64,000 nt of DNA from assembly GCA_903632075.3 (NCBI GenBank), contig CAHIKZ030001202.1, positions 4,311,501-4,375,500 of the forward strand. Direction: 5' to 3'. The stretch comes from Acanthosepion pharaonis. Its lineage: Eukaryota; Mollusca; Cephalopoda; Sepiida; Sepiidae. The notes under the pieces are model-generated. The model did no database searches and was not told where the DNA came from. It worked only from the letters and a program-made list of their open reading frames with translations. Positions 1 through 11,671 of this stretch are shown here, one piece after another. How positions within the stretch are numbered: position 1 is the first letter of the stretch; each line of letters starts with the position of its first letter. The translations under genes and the position numbers were made by a program.

Positions 1-480
1 AACAAATGAAGTTATTTGCAAGAGCCAAATACAAAATAAGATACAAATCATTTCAAGGAACCAGGGGCTTAATTAACTGCAGTTGTGTGCAGTCAATCTA
101 ATTAGGATGATACAACTGTTTTGAGAGAACAACGGTATAGTTAATTAGTAAAGGATTTTACACGTCAAGAAAATTAAATCTGAGGCGAGATTCCGAGGTT
201 CTGAACCACTTGCCTTATTTAAATAGATTTTCGCACTTTAGGCAAAATTATATCCATACAAAATATTATAAGAGTGAAGTATATAAAAGAAATGTGCCTT
301 TTCCCAGAGGCACTATAAGTAAGATGGACGAATATGCATGATTTGAATTGGAAAATATACTCATTTGACACTTGCTGATTGCTAAAAATACCCATTATTA
401 CATTGAAATTAAGTCTTACCAATGACATAGTTATAACTATTACCTTCCGCCATGACCTACCTCTCTCTCTTTCTTTCTTT
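1..480. other. AT-rich spacer, no gene seen
   Basis: Short open frames only, with no recognisable motif on either strand. Confidence 0.6.

Positions 481-541
<61 letters not shown>
481..541. repeat. (CT)n(AT)n compound microsatellite
   Basis: A CT run passes directly into an AT run. A second (AT)n run lies at 791-850. Between and after them (542-1478) I see only AT-rich DNA without a recognisable gene. Confidence 0.95.
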
Positions 542-546
<5 letters not shown>

Positions 547-787
547 TTTATTTGTGCAGTAACCTTTCTTGAAACATCTTTTATTCAATACGGCAGACAA
601 GGAAGATTTAATTAACTCTTTCTTTAGATATTGCCTGCTTTCTTACGTTTATCCGTTTTGTAGAAGTGAGGGAGATCAGTAATTTTCCATACTTTTCATT
701 GCCGGAAGCGTTTTCTTTTGTCAGTTTTTCCTCATATTTTGACTGTTTAAATTTTATTTTATTTTTTAGTTGTTTTGAATACACACA

Positions 788-852
<65 letters not shown>

Positions 853-1471
853 TATCATGCCGGAAACAAAATCGATACTGCTCTGGGTTGAAGATTTCAA
901 GGCCATAGAAAGCTACGTGGAAGAGCTCGAAGCGCTCGAACTTCCGGATGATGAAAAAGTTTAGAAATCGTCTACAAAAGTTTATGCCGAATTAAGGCCC
1001 TCATTTGGAATAGGCCATTCTAAATACAAAATGAAAAAGAACCGCCGTTCTTTGTCTAAACAATATTGAAATAATCTTTTTCATAGCAGTTATCTTAGTC
1101 ATTTTGTACACCTTTATAATATAGGAGATATTTCTGCTGCACTGTGAGCATATAGCGATGCGAGAATCCACAGTTTCATCCGGTATGCTTTGTAGTCGAT
1201 ACATGTCAAAAGTAGGTATACAGTAATGAAAAAAAAGTGCGCACAAAACGTATTGTTTTTAATTATACAAACATATCAATATAATACTGGTATAATACTT
1301 GCTGTATAGTTTCTTACTTAAATCTATATAGGGGAGAGTTTATAGTTGTTCCAACGAGAGAAAAGTCTCTATTTCAAAGAGAAGAGAGAAGCCGCAAACG
1401 TTTTTGGTTATAATGTGGATTTTTAAATTATATATAATGTATACGTTTTTATGATTGCGGAATCTCTCTTC

Positions 1472-1478
<7 letters not shown>

Positions 1479-1551
<73 letters not shown>
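1479..1551. repeat. (AT)n(GT)n compound microsatellite
   Basis: About 30 bases of AT are followed by about 42 bases of GT. Apparent proteins of alternating YI or CV residues here are artefacts of the repeat. Confidence 0.95.
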
Positions 1552-1554
<3 letters not shown>

Positions 1555-1598
1555 AAGCAAACATATGGATATAGATCCGACAGTATGAAGAAAAATAT

Positions 1599-1807
1599 AC
1601 TGAAAAAACAAACAAAAATCCTAATATACTATTATGCTGTTTTAATGTTTAATGTCAACGTCGGACGTTTCGGTCTAACAGACCATCTTCATTTTTCATG
1701 TTGAATTGTATATGGTCTATGTTAATTATGTTTTATGAATATGTCCTGAAGATGCTCTATTAGACCGATAATAATCGCATATTAGGATTTTTGTTTGTTT
1801 TTTCAGT
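1599..1807. mobile_element. Small inverted-repeat element (MITE-like)
   Basis: The first 29 bases (1599-1627) are exactly the reverse complement of the last 29 (1779-1807). The interior is partly palindromic too: 1667-1691 and 1746-1768 are diverged inverted copies of a motif with a short hairpin next to a GAAAC-type box. There is no coding capacity. A non-autonomous terminal-inverted-repeat element is the simplest reading. The LTR-like block begins at its right end, so either one inserted beside the other or they share a junction. Confidence 0.75.
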
Positions 1808-3060
1808 GTGACGTCGTCCCCCGGTCGCAGCGCCGACTGTGACGTTCTATCCTGATCTACCACGGCGCCAGTTGTGACGTCCCCAAACAGCACCACCAGA
1901 CGTCCTGCCGCGGCGCCAGCTGTTCGCTCCTCGCTGCTCCGTTCGGGTGTCGCTGCTCCAAACGTGACGTCCGCCTGTCGCGTCAGTCGTGTTGTCTCGT
2001 CCTGTGAAGACCAACTGGCTTGGTATCGGTTGCGGCACCCAAATGTGACGTTCTAACCTTTGGTGATTCGGGTGGGAATCTGGTTAGATTTGATATCAGC
2101 CCTCGTCGTTCCCAACTCGCTTCCAACGCCTGGTTACCAAGGTAACTGCATTGATCTCCAGTCTGCCTACCCACGTTGTGAATTGATCTTAGACAGACGA
2201 GATCAAACAGTGATTGGGGCCGTAATGCAAACTGAGTTCAACGGGGGTGATACTACACAAATATGCATAAAAGAAAATAAAATGAAAACTCAAAAAGTTC
2301 AAAGTATCAAAGAAAAAGGTAACAAACCTTATGTCTAGTTGTTCGATACATAGGACTGCATCTATCTCCTGACCCGTTCTGTGGATTGTGACACGTCGTT
2401 TTCCGTTAGGCAAGTTTTTTAACGCTTCAAGTTGTTTGCTCTCAAGAAATTGGCGTTTCGGTGTGTCTTTGGACGAAAGTCGAAAAAAAAAAACTTATTT
2501 CGGTGGTCTGGTTCTAAGTCGCTCTTCAAAATAATTGTTCTTGGGTTGAAGAGGAGTCCGGAATTTGCGTGAATCTTGGTCAGCTATCTGCGAGGCGACT
2601 TCAACTCTGGAAATTCAACTCTCCGCTGGAGCCCAAACTCTCTCTGATTTCTGCCTGTTGGGGCCTCACTTTTATTGACGCCGACCAAAACCGAGGTGGG
2701 TCTGTCATCGATAATTCTAAATACATATCCACCTCTTTTATTTCTGGTTAGGGATTTTCCACTCTTTTCCATTTTTGGAAACCTTTCCTTACTCCCACTC
2801 TCTCACCATACTTCAGAGGGGCGTGAACTGCCCTCCCCACTTTCTCGTAGCAGCTTCTCATACTTATATTCTGGTTGAGGCGTCGACAGCCTTCTTCGTG
2901 CGTCACGTGATCACCACTCGGCCAATGAGGTCTTAGTCGGGTATCTTTCCTCCTCCTTCGTGCGTCACGTGATCACCACTTGACCAATGATGTTTTAGTC
3001 GGGCGTGAACGAATCCGCGGCTTTGTTTCGGGAAAAAAATATCTTGCTTAACTAAAAAAA
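1808..3060 (-). mobile_element. LTR-like repeat, copy A
   Basis: A GC-richer block that matches the reverse complement of 12460-13690 along most of its length, for example around 2100-2180 (shared CCAACTCGCTTCCAA) and 2655-2715 (shared TTTTATTGACGCCG). Read on the minus strand it has, in order, two 62-bp promoter-like units, a conserved GGCGTCAATAAAAG-like or related box, a purine-rich middle, and at the end three copies of a motif around GGCGCC that resembles the primer-binding start of LTR elements. I see no gag or pol reading frame beside it, so it may be a solo LTR or a truncated 5' end. The family is not identified. Confidence 0.55.
2891..3003 (-). promoter_or_regulatory. 62-bp tandem units with CACGTG and CCAAT boxes
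   Basis: Two direct units start at 2891 and 2953. Each carries CACGTG (2904, 2966) and CCAAT (2922, 2984) exactly 62 bases apart. CACGTG is an E-box and CCAAT an NF-Y-type box, so this looks like the enhancer part of the LTR-like repeat. Confidence 0.6.
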
Positions 3061-3746
3061 ATTATCTCTTCTCTTTCCCTTTTCTTCCGCTTTAATCGCC
3101 GTTATCACTTCTCCAGCCGCAAACGGACAATATGACAACTCTTGTTCCACACGTGGTTTTTGTCAGGTATTTTATCGCTAATTATCAAAATGGGTGGTCT
3201 TTTTAACACGGCCTCAAAAAAAAAAATATCTCTAAAATTTCAGTCAGTCTGTCGCCTCCAAGGAAGGAGAAAAAACACTTCTGGGTCCCCATTCATTTTC
3301 CTTCGGTACATATTTCTGATAACATAATTTTATTATCGCAGGCCAAAGTTGTTTCGTCGAAAAAAATTCGGTCAGCGGACACGGCTTGTGTGGTTTTTAA
3401 TTTTTCATATCTACCCAAAGTCCTGTAGTTACACCTGTGTTTTGTCAATTATTAAAATTAATGTTTTCAACTGAATTTTTCGTTGGCCAGTCGCCCAGCC
3501 GTTTGTCTAGATAACACAGCCGTTATCAAAACACATCTGCTTCTTTCTTTCTTTCCCTTTCTTCTTACCCAGAATTTCCCTGTCATTGTAATGACACCCT
3601 TTCGCCATGGTTACTTATCAATATATTCATTGTCTCTTAGCCGTGTGTGTGTTCTGCTGATCACCCACGATTCGTCTCGCCTTTCTTTCTGCCTTCTTTT
3701 CCTTTCTCTGCCTCGTAAATGGTGCCACATCAGTATATTTTTCTTC

Positions 3747-3778
<32 letters not shown>

Positions 3779-4270
3779 TGTATTGGAGCAGCAGATCATT
3801 ATTCAAACATATAACAGACAGCTAATGTCTATTATGCTTGATCATGAGCCGTTCTAAGCTTCGCGACTGTTATCGTCGCATAGCAATTGTCTACGTAAAC
3901 ATAACAGGATTTCATCTTTGGTGGTGAAAATCTCTGTCGTAATGTCCATATGACCACTATGATGGTATTGGAGAGATTTTGTCTATTTTCTCCCGAAACT
4001 AGAGCCACTGTCCTAAGCTTAGAATATCTCATAGTAAACATTCGCTGTCAGTCATATTTAACAATATATGTTTTAGTGGTAAAGAAAAAAAAGTAATTGG
4101 TAAAGCAAGCTATCATTAGGGTTCTAGGGTCAACAGCTGAAATGTAGCACAGTATATCCTGGTCAAGAGACCCAGTCATATGATACGCTTGATTGGTATT
4201 CAGAGTTTTCCTTCTCATAGACTATTCGCCAAAAAAGGCTGTAGGATCTAGTCTGTACTGCATTTTACAC
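3061..4270. other. Mixed spacer, no gene recognised
   Basis: Open frames of up to 124 codons occur near 3483-3857 but run into an (AT)n(AG)n tract (about 3748-3779) and show no domain. Part of 3061-3480 may be further LTR-like DNA, which I could not align to copy B. Confidence 0.4.
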
Positions 4271-4271
4271 A

Positions 4272-4390
4272 TAGCTGGGCGGATAAGCGATGGATTCATA
4301 CCTTTTTCAAGATAGACTCGACTGGAATTTGAACTCAGCTCCCTGATTCCTCGATTCCGAGCCGATATTCATTAATACACCGTGCTTCTA
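4272..4390 (-). mobile_element. tRNA-type SINE fragment, family A
   Basis: On the minus strand, a box-B-like GAGTTCAAATTCC (4323-4338) follows an A-box-like stretch, then a tail that on the plus strand reads GGATTCATACC. The same tail recurs at 22600, 40880 and 63840. Pol III-type SINE remnant. Confidence 0.55.
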
Positions 4391-4558
4391 GTCTTTGAAA
4401 TCATTGAATTCGATATCAGGATACAGTTGATTTATAACTAGTATTAAGCAACATTCAATATTCACTATGTTATATCTACTGTGAATTTCGCCGAATTCCA
4501 TCCATCGTTCAGGATACATTTTGGAAGAAGTTTAAATCAAATCTCCTGCAGAGTGAAT

Positions 4559-4559
<1 letters not shown>

Positions 4560-4621
<62 letters not shown>
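4560..4621. repeat. (AT)n(AG)n compound microsatellite
   Basis: AT run followed by AG run. The next 65 bases (GCTGTATCACAGCTAATCAG and on) recur at 43410-43475 after another AT run, so they belong to a dispersed repeat. Confidence 0.9.
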
Positions 4622-4630
<9 letters not shown>

Positions 4631-4730
4631 TTCGCTGTATCACAGCTAATCAGTGTGGCTAGATATGCGATTGATTCAAGCCGGGTGTTTTTATAATTTT
4701 CATATTATCTAGACAACATAAATTATGTAC

Positions 4731-4732
<2 letters not shown>

Positions 4733-4779
<47 letters not shown>
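4733..4779. repeat. (AT)n microsatellite
   Basis: Pure AT run directly left of the inverted repeat at 4792. Confidence 0.95.
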
Positions 4780-4781
<2 letters not shown>

Positions 4782-4791
4782 TGGATACTAG

Positions 4792-4895
4792 GGTCAACAC
4801 CAAGTGTCAACAGTCTGTTTCATGCTTCAATGCATTCTTTCGGCCTGGAGATTGCATTGGTGCATGAAAGAGTCTGTCGCCGCTTGGTGTTGACC
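4792..4895. repeat. Inverted repeat with GGTCAACACCAAG ends
   Basis: The left arm 4792-4834 and right arm 4852-4895 are imperfect reverse complements that both begin GGTCAACACCAAG when read inwards. A diverged relative (GAGGCGACAGGCTGTTTCAT) lies at about 23594-23613. Confidence 0.75.
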
Positions 4896-4979
4896 TCAGT
4901 GTCTCTCTCTGTTTATATTTATGTACTCTCTATCTCTGAAAGTGAGCACCTTTGCCCATAAATATAGCATAACTTAAAA

Positions 4980-5546
4980 CCATACTTGTATCTCTCTATC
5001 TGTCTCTCTCACACACATACACGCGCGCACATAGACACATATGTGTGTGTGTGTGCTTGCCAGTTATGAATACGCTTGTGTGTCTATATAACTTGAATTT
5101 AATCATTCGTGCAAAAATATGTTGTGAATGTATCTGTCTATGATAACAATGTTAATGTTGAAGACAATCTTTTGTAACAAGGAAAACAAAGTTGGTGGTT
5201 GTGATCTTCTTGGTGAGAAGAGAAATGGGGTAAATGAAGGAAACAAACAAAATCCTCATTCTGTATTCATGTATTTTTAAGCAGTAGCTGACAAACTCGA
5301 AATTTGGCACTCCTAACATTACATGATGGACGAGAGCCAGCACTTCGATGTGAGCATAATGGTTCCAGTAGCAAAGGCTGAAAAAATGTATGGCAGTAAA
5401 AGTGCTGATACAGTAAATGCCAAAAAGTAATTGGTCTGTGGGTTTGAAATTATCTTTGATAACGAAACGGATTTGGCGATTCTCTCTTATCAATATCGGG
5501 TTTATCAACAGATCGATATATATATCAATATCGGGTTTATCAACAG

Positions 5547-5608
<62 letters not shown>
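4980..5608. repeat. Microsatellite-rich stretch with a short duplication
   Basis: It holds (AC)n near 5008-5045, (GT)n near 5043, a 33-base direct duplication (TATCAATATCGGGTTTATCA at about 5488 and 5524), and (AT)n(GT)n at 5549-5608. No gene seen. Confidence 0.7.
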
Positions 5609-5610
<2 letters not shown>

Positions 5611-6590
5611 TGATCACTGATATTTATCTAACAAAATATCAGATAACATGTGGTAGCTGTCGTAACGAAGACAATCGGTCGGACATGTTGTCTCCAAATG
5701 AAAGACTAAAAATGTAGGGGACAGTTAAATATGGCGCCTTAATAAAAAGAAATATCCAATGATTTGGCCAGTGTCTTACAAATGAATGGAGAGACTCCAA
5801 GTGTATCAATATCAAGGCAGGTCGGTTTGATTATAGAAAACTTGTACACAACAAATGTATTATGAATATATTTATGATTCTTATACCTTATTCAATGCAT
5901 AAATATGTATAGAGATAGACAGACATACGGATAGTTTTCCGTGACGTAAAAATGAATTTGCAAAAAATAAATTAATTATATTAAATATTATTTGAACATA
6001 GATTTACCTGCTAAATACAGATAAATACAGGTGTGTGCTTAAAATACGATTCACATATAATTTCAGATACTTTTTGAACTAAACTCGAACTTTAATAAAC
6101 TGGAGAATTAAGATCCCATTTTTTTTTTAACTTTTAATTTAAAATACCTCCGCACCCTGTTAAAGTGTAATAAATACATTGTGCTTAATATATTTTACAA
6201 ATATAATAAACTAAGTTACTCTGGATATCTTAATAATTAATAATTATTTTATTTACATCCCTCAGGTAATTTAAATTAAATCTCTTGGGAAATTATATTA
6301 GGAACTTTTACTATTGTTCGGTAAATTTTAAATCTTTTGCTGAGTTCTGAATATTTTTAAAATATCTTCAACCAAACACTATTTTTGCGATAAATATATA
6401 AAAGCTGGGAATAAGAATAGTTCGGCTTCTTAGCTAGTAAGTCACACAGACATTGTTTCTTAATTCCTATTGACTTAACAAGATTTTCATTCAACCTCCA
6501 AATCAAAATGCAACATTGTGTAGCCTATGCCATATTAAATAGATCAACTCAAAACTTAAAGTCTACTGACAATAAATCCTTGGTCTTCTT
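5609..6590. other. AT-rich spacer
   Basis: No frame above background and no motif recognised. Confidence 0.6.
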
Positions 6591-6594
6591 CTTC

Positions 6595-6597
<3 letters not shown>

Positions 6598-6658
<61 letters not shown>

Positions 6659-6837
6659 TGTGTGTGTGTGTACATGTGTGTGCAAAAAATATACGTATAA
6701 AAACTTATACCTACTTTTCTGACGAAAACAGTGCTGTTCTGAACATTTTGGCCGTAACTGTATTTATAAATGCACCTGTATACACATTTTTATATACGTA
6801 TACTTTATATACATATACTTGTTTACATATATGTACA

Positions 6838-6891
<54 letters not shown>
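6598..6891. repeat. Two long (AT)n runs with a GT-rich patch
   Basis: AT runs at 6598-6655 and 6842-6890. GT-rich DNA follows the first at 6656-6682. Confidence 0.95.
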
Positions 6892-6894
<3 letters not shown>

Positions 6895-7009
6895 TGGGAC
6901 ACTAATTGAGAATAAATTATAATAAGAAGAAAGACAAATATATCGAATAGAAAATATGTATATATGTGACCATTTAACAAACTCACAACTTCAAAGAATT
7001 AGTTACCTA

Positions 7010-7066
7010 GACGTGCCCGGATCAGAGACCTGTAGCTTATGATAGCCATTACGCCATCAATGGCTT
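7010..7066 (-). mobile_element. Possible tRNA-type SINE head
   Basis: Read on the minus strand, a TGGCGTAATGGCTATC stretch resembles an A box and CAGGTCTCTGATCC a weak B box. No second copy in the window. Confidence 0.3.
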
Positions 7067-7905
7067 CTTCAAAGTGTCCTTTCTATGGTGGGAACACTGT
7101 TTTGTTCCCTATCGACATAGGATATTGTCAATGGACATGTACATACTGGTATTAAAGCAATTATGTCATGAGAGGTGTCTTTGAATGTTCATTCACTCCA
7201 ATGATTACCCAGTATTCCATCGAACATGAGATCTGATATACCATAGGATATTAATAATTCATAGATTGTCATCATACGTCTATGTACTGTGCTCGACTTC
7301 TATGGAGCTATTGATAAAACTAACAGGAATTAATAAGGTAATTTGTTGCAGTAACAAATTAATACGATGTGTAAAGGTCATTCATAGAGTTATGAAGGAG
7401 AGCAGTAGTGGTGTGTCAAAGATAGAGTTGCTCTTAAAAATTTTCTTTTTGTTATTTTAGTTCTTAAGCTTAATGCAGCAAACGGTGAACGCGCTTCGTG
7501 TAACAAGTTTTGCTTCGTCAACTGTTTCTTGTTCGACACTCACGAGATACAGCAAATGCCGGTTTTAATGTTTTTCTTATGTCAGACGATTACTCGTTGT
7601 TACTTTTGTGATGTCAACGAATGCTCTTTATCACGTTTGTAATTCTCGTTGTAGTCGAGACTTTGAATTCGAACTGGCATTAGTAATACATGTACCCGAA
7701 AAGTAGCTGCCGAATAGTAAATCCAAGAGTGGTCAGTACAGAGGATAGTAGAGAGAATCGCTATAATATTTATTGTACAAATGTGGCACAATGCCAAAAG
7801 GGGGAATATGGAAAAGGACGGTCTTACAATTTCTTACCACATCCACTATAATGCCTCAGAAACTCTATGAAGTCCTAACTAGTCCCCATATGTACAATTC
7901 CTTGT
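7067..7905. other. Spacer without a recognised gene
   Basis: Short frames only; no motif or duplicate seen. Confidence 0.5.
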
Positions 7906-8374
7906 CTGTGGGGGGAGGAGAATAAAATAACAATTTAAAAATCGAACAACTTCAATGTGTATTTACAAATGTGTAAAAAACTATATACAAGAAACTAAAC
8001 AAAATAATGTTAGTAATGAAACCCACACAGCCCTAACTGTGGCAGAAAAATCAGTTAACTACACAAAAACAATGCGGTTTTTTTTAAAAACATAATTCGT
8101 ACATGCCATGCACTGACCACAAGCACACACTCATTCAAACACAACAACAATTATGAAAATCACACCCGAAACGAAAAACGCCACGCACCTACCACCTAAA
8201 GATGGGTGGGATGGGGAATTAAACAAAAGAAAAATAGGGACAGAAATAAAAGGGACCGAGGAGCATACATACCCTAGCTAAATTAACTTGGCTAAAGAGA
8301 ATAAAATAAAACAAATACGACCTATTACGTGAAGGGTTGCCAGCAATCGCAAAATTCTTAATGACTAACCGGCA
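7906..8374 (-). mobile_element. 3' untranslated region of the Tx1-like LINE
   Basis: Directly downstream (minus strand) of the ORF2 stop at 8377-8375. Noncoding and rich in TTTT and TGTG runs on the minus strand. The exact 3' end is not visible; I place it near the CCCCCCAC stretch at about 7910. Confidence 0.45.
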
Positions 8375-9409
8375 TCAAAATGCCACTAAGTCAGCAACTT
8401 TCACTCGGCAGAGACGCTCAAGACTCACCCACCTTTCGCCAAATTCCAATGGATGGAGTCGTTTCCTTTCCGTCGTAATCTTGACTTTAAGCAGATGCTT
8501 AAAGAACAGGATCAGTTGGGAAGAAGTCAAACTTCCCGGTCCCATGGAATTTCTTCTGTCGCGTCGTCCATATCACGACTGGCATAACAGTCAGCCAGTA
8601 AAGGAACACATAGTGTTCAACCTTAGTCAATGGCGGTACTATATTGCTACAGACGGAACTGGCCTCGAGGACAAAGAACTTTCCGCGCAGCATGCTAACC
8701 ATGATGTCTTCAACAAACTTGCAAAATGGAGCTTCGACACTACAATGAAAGAAGGCGTGACCTAGTTTCAACCTCTCCACTGCAGCGAACGCAGTTTTGA
8801 GACTTTACCAAACCCACTGAACGAAGTCTTTTGGCAACCCAGACGGCCCTCTCGAATCATCAGCCAGGTGAGTGATGCCTCAGTTGTACCGGGCACCCAA
8901 GGCCATAAGCAGCGAGCCTCTGGCTTCGTCAAACCGAGCTCGCCCATCACAGCATCCTGAACGTTCCCCCTAACTAACACTTGCTCATCCTTAGCCCGTA
9001 TGACATTTTTGAGAAAGCCGACATTTGCGATAGAAGGGGCCCCCGCCTCGGGGTGAACGACCAGCCTCCTCCTTACACTTCTTAAGGATGGAAAAATTTT
9101 ACGAGCGTCTTCCTTCCAGAAATCGCTGTTCTCATCCAATTGCAAACACATCCGTTCTAGATAAGTAATGCGAAGCGTACGTCGACAAATCTCAAAGCAA
9201 GGTACCCCCAGACCGCCATCAGAAGGATGGACGTAACAGATCACGCGACTAAATATGGCGGCCTTGCCTCCCCACAAGAAGGAGAACAGGAGCTTTACAA
9301 ACGCCAATAAAGTATCAAACTGGAGTGGAAGTCGGTAAAATAGAATCGGGTAGATGCACGTGGCACTTGCTTTCGCCCCACCTTCAAGTAAAGATTGTTC
9401 CGAGACCAC
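8375..9409 (-). pseudogene. Tx1-like LINE ORF2, C-terminal third
   Basis: Minus-strand frames give the region downstream of the reverse transcriptase. 9409-8768 includes YPILFYRLPLQ, FSFLWGGKAAIFSR and HPSDGGLGVP, a pattern typical of the post-RT part of Tx1/L1-group LINEs. After a frame change, 8780-8499 has LGHAFFHCSVEAPFCKF and PVVIWTTRQKKF. The frame then reads FFKHLLKVKITTERKRL and CRVKVADLVAF and ends at a stop at 8377-8375. The HAFFHC-type segment is the usual C-terminal Cys/His patch. At least one frameshift shows it is dead. It continues the element whose RT lies at 9514-10318. Confidence 0.8.
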
Positions 9410-9513
9410 AGACGAACTGCGCCCTCGGCCTTATCCCACACCTCCGACTAATTCATTTCCAACAGGAGGTCGGAACAGAACCAGACGCCGAGTATCTTGA
9501 CTGGCCCATCCGT

Positions 9514-9792
9514 TCAGAAGAATGATCCGAGAAGAGAAACTACCTTCCACGAACCCAACCGCAAGCCAACAGACTTATCGCGGTTGATCTTGGCCCCTGT
9601 CACCATCTCATAGCCTCTGATTTCTCTGCTGATTTCGTTAATTTCCGTTTTGCTCGACACCAGAACCGAAACGTTATCAGCATAGGCGGAGTACCTTGCC
9701 GAGGTGGTAGTACGAGGTAAGGAAATTCCGCGAAGGACTGGATTCATCTTCAACTTACGCAAGAATGCTTCCAACGCAAGAACGTATAGCAA
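9514..9792 (-). pseudogene. Tx1-like LINE reverse transcriptase, catalytic C motif
   Basis: Minus strand: LYVLALEAFLRKLKMNPVLRG, then SARYSAYADNVSVLVSS, then GAKINRDKSVGLRLGSW. YADN stands where the family has YADD, so the second catalytic aspartate is lost. The following KINRDKS block is RT motif D/E territory. The upstream RT part is in the next frame at 9833-10318, split by a stop near 9810. Confidence 0.85.
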
Positions 9793-9832
9793 TGGAGACA
9801 GCAGTCAACCCTGACGAATAGAGCGAGACAAA

Positions 9833-10318
9833 TTAAAAGATTTCGATCTTACCCCAGCGAGACGCATACAGTAGTCGGATCCAAGTGCGAAAGTCTTGCC
9901 CGAAACCGGCGGTCGAAAGGACAGCCTCCTGAAATCGGTGGTCAATCCTATCGAAAGCCTTGGACTGATCTAAATTGATCAGCGCGGTTTCACCGTCCAC
10001 TTGCTGGATGATCAAGCGTAGCAAATGAAGGTTGTCCTGAATACTCCTGCACTTTACCACACCAATCTGGTCGGGACAAATCAGACTAGAGAGGACAGCC
10101 TGCAAACGGCCGGCTAAGACCTTGGCTAAAATCTTCAACTCTCTGTTTAACATCGTCAAAGGCCGATAATTATCTAACCCAACCCCATCGTTTTTGTTCT
10201 TGTGAAGCAAGTTGATCACACCCCCGGTGAAGAGTTGAGATATAAACCCTTGCTTCATCTTGTTGTTGTAAATCAGTGCCAGTAAGGGTATAAAGACGGG
10301 CGACTGCCTCGAGTACAT
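9833..10318 (-). pseudogene. Tx1-like LINE reverse transcriptase, fingers and A motif
   Basis: About 160 codons on the minus strand. In order: FIPLLALIYNNKMKQGFIS, GGVINLLHKNKNDG, DNYRPLTMLNRELKILAKVL (RT motif 1/2), and LINLDQSKAFDRIDH, the A motif with the first catalytic aspartate kept (FxxxD.SKAFDR). This is the best preserved part of the element. Clade from residue pattern only: Tx1/L1 group. Confidence 0.88.
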
Positions 10319-10362
10319 TTGTAAGGAAGACCATCTAATGCCGGAGTCTTGTCCAGTCTAAC

Positions 10363-10575
10363 CTATTTCAGCGCATCCCGGACCTCAGACTCTGTAATGG
10401 AACCCTCCCACCCAGCCGCTTCAGCTGCCTCAATGCGGGGAAAGTCGTCTAAGTAGGCATAGAACTGAGCAGCGCTAATAACGGGCTCCCTGGTAAACAG
10501 CTTCTGAAAGTAGTCCCAAAAATCCTCACAAATGCCCACGTCTGTAGTCACAGTCCGCTTGTACGGCAATGTCAT
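10363..10575 (-). pseudogene. Tx1-like LINE, segment before the RT
   Basis: Minus-strand frame with FWDYFQKLFTREPVI and EAAGWEGSITESEVRDALK. In LINEs the ITESEVRDAL segment sits just before the RT (E.v..ALk...KaPG.DG). Collinear with 9833-10318, separated by a frameshift. Confidence 0.75.
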
Positions 10576-11060
10576 GCTCGCGATATGCCGATAAAGGCCC
10601 TACGAGCTTCCTCTGCACGCAATGAAGAGGCCATGTTCGTAGCCTTGCAAGACATTATTTTTGATCTAGACCTTGATCCTTCTTGATAAGCAAGGAGGCT
10701 AGCTCGCCTTAGCTAAGGCTACGTTCCCATTATCACGGAATTTGATCGACCGATCTACTTTTTTTCTCACAAGACCTTTAGCGCTGCTAATACTGCTAGA
10801 TTGAGTCGGCGACTAAAATCAGCAGCAAAAGACCTATGTTTGGATTTAACATAATCCCACCAATTATTCCCATCAACAGTCACTGTCAATTCCCTCTGTA
10901 GCTGGTCATAGAAATCTTGCTCACCAAATAATGATGCATTCAGTTTCCAGTAACCAGCTCGCTTAACCTTAGACTTAACTAAGTTTACCCGAACCCGGAC
11001 AAATCAATGATTCGAGTAAAATATAATGGAAACTTGGACATTGTAAAAGCCCTACGTCGA
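10576..11060 (-). pseudogene. Tx1-like LINE, linker between endonuclease and RT
   Basis: Broken frames on the minus strand still read YWKLNASLFGEQDFYDQLQ (around 10945-10890) and NNWWDYVKSKHR (around 10870-10835), a pattern found in this LINE group between the endonuclease and the RT. Confidence 0.65.
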
Positions 11061-11069
11061 CTCTCTAAA

Positions 11070-11671
11070 CTAGACTCCGTCGGTGTAGCTTGCGCTTATC
11101 ACCGGATACGAGCTGCTGTCGCTATTCCCAGTCCATACTACCTCCCGGGGGTGCTCATTCCGATACTTATTGACAAGATCAAACTCGTCGACAAAATCCC
11201 GAAGCGGCTTAACATCCGGGTTGTTAGTACCCACTTTTTTACCTGTACGATATATATCGGGATCAAGGACGGCATTCCATCCGCTAGAACTACCGAACGA
11301 CATGTGACCAAGAACGGCGCGATCTGCCGAAACAAATCAAACGCCTATTGTCATTAGGCGCATAAAAGCCAATGAGACGAAGAACCTTATCCTTTATGGT
11401 AACATCCAGCACGCAAAGCGAAGACAAAAGCACACGCCGCATCCGCAGACTTGCTCACCAGCCAGGAAATACCCCTTGAGAGTCCATCAAAATAAGTTGA
11501 CTAGAGGACGAATCTCTTAAACAGAACATCCTCACGGTCGCAAGATAAAAAGTGGGTCTGCTGTACACAACATATATCCACATCGAGGCGCTGAAAATCG
11601 CAATCGAACCTTGCCCTCCGAGACTCCGACCTCAGACCCCAGGCATTAAGACTTGCTAACCAGAGAGCCAT
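11070..11671 (-). pseudogene. Tx1-like LINE endonuclease domain, start of ORF2
   Basis: A minus-strand ATG at 11671 opens 56 codons: MALWLASLNAWGLRSESRR, then DFQRLDVDICCVQQTHF, then a stop at 11503-11501. LNxxGLRS and DxxCxQETHF are the N-terminal motifs of apurinic-like endonucleases; here the catalytic glutamate of QETH is Q. Further pieces at 11335-11138 and 11303-11070 (WNAVLDPDIYRTGKK, LVNKYRNEHPREVVWTG) are the later endonuclease part in shifted frames. ORF1 was not found upstream. Confidence 0.75.

Noticed and set aside
8337..8765. Plus-strand frame of 142 codons
   Set aside because: It lies over the minus-strand C-terminus of the Tx1-like LINE, which has recognisable motifs; the plus frame has none.
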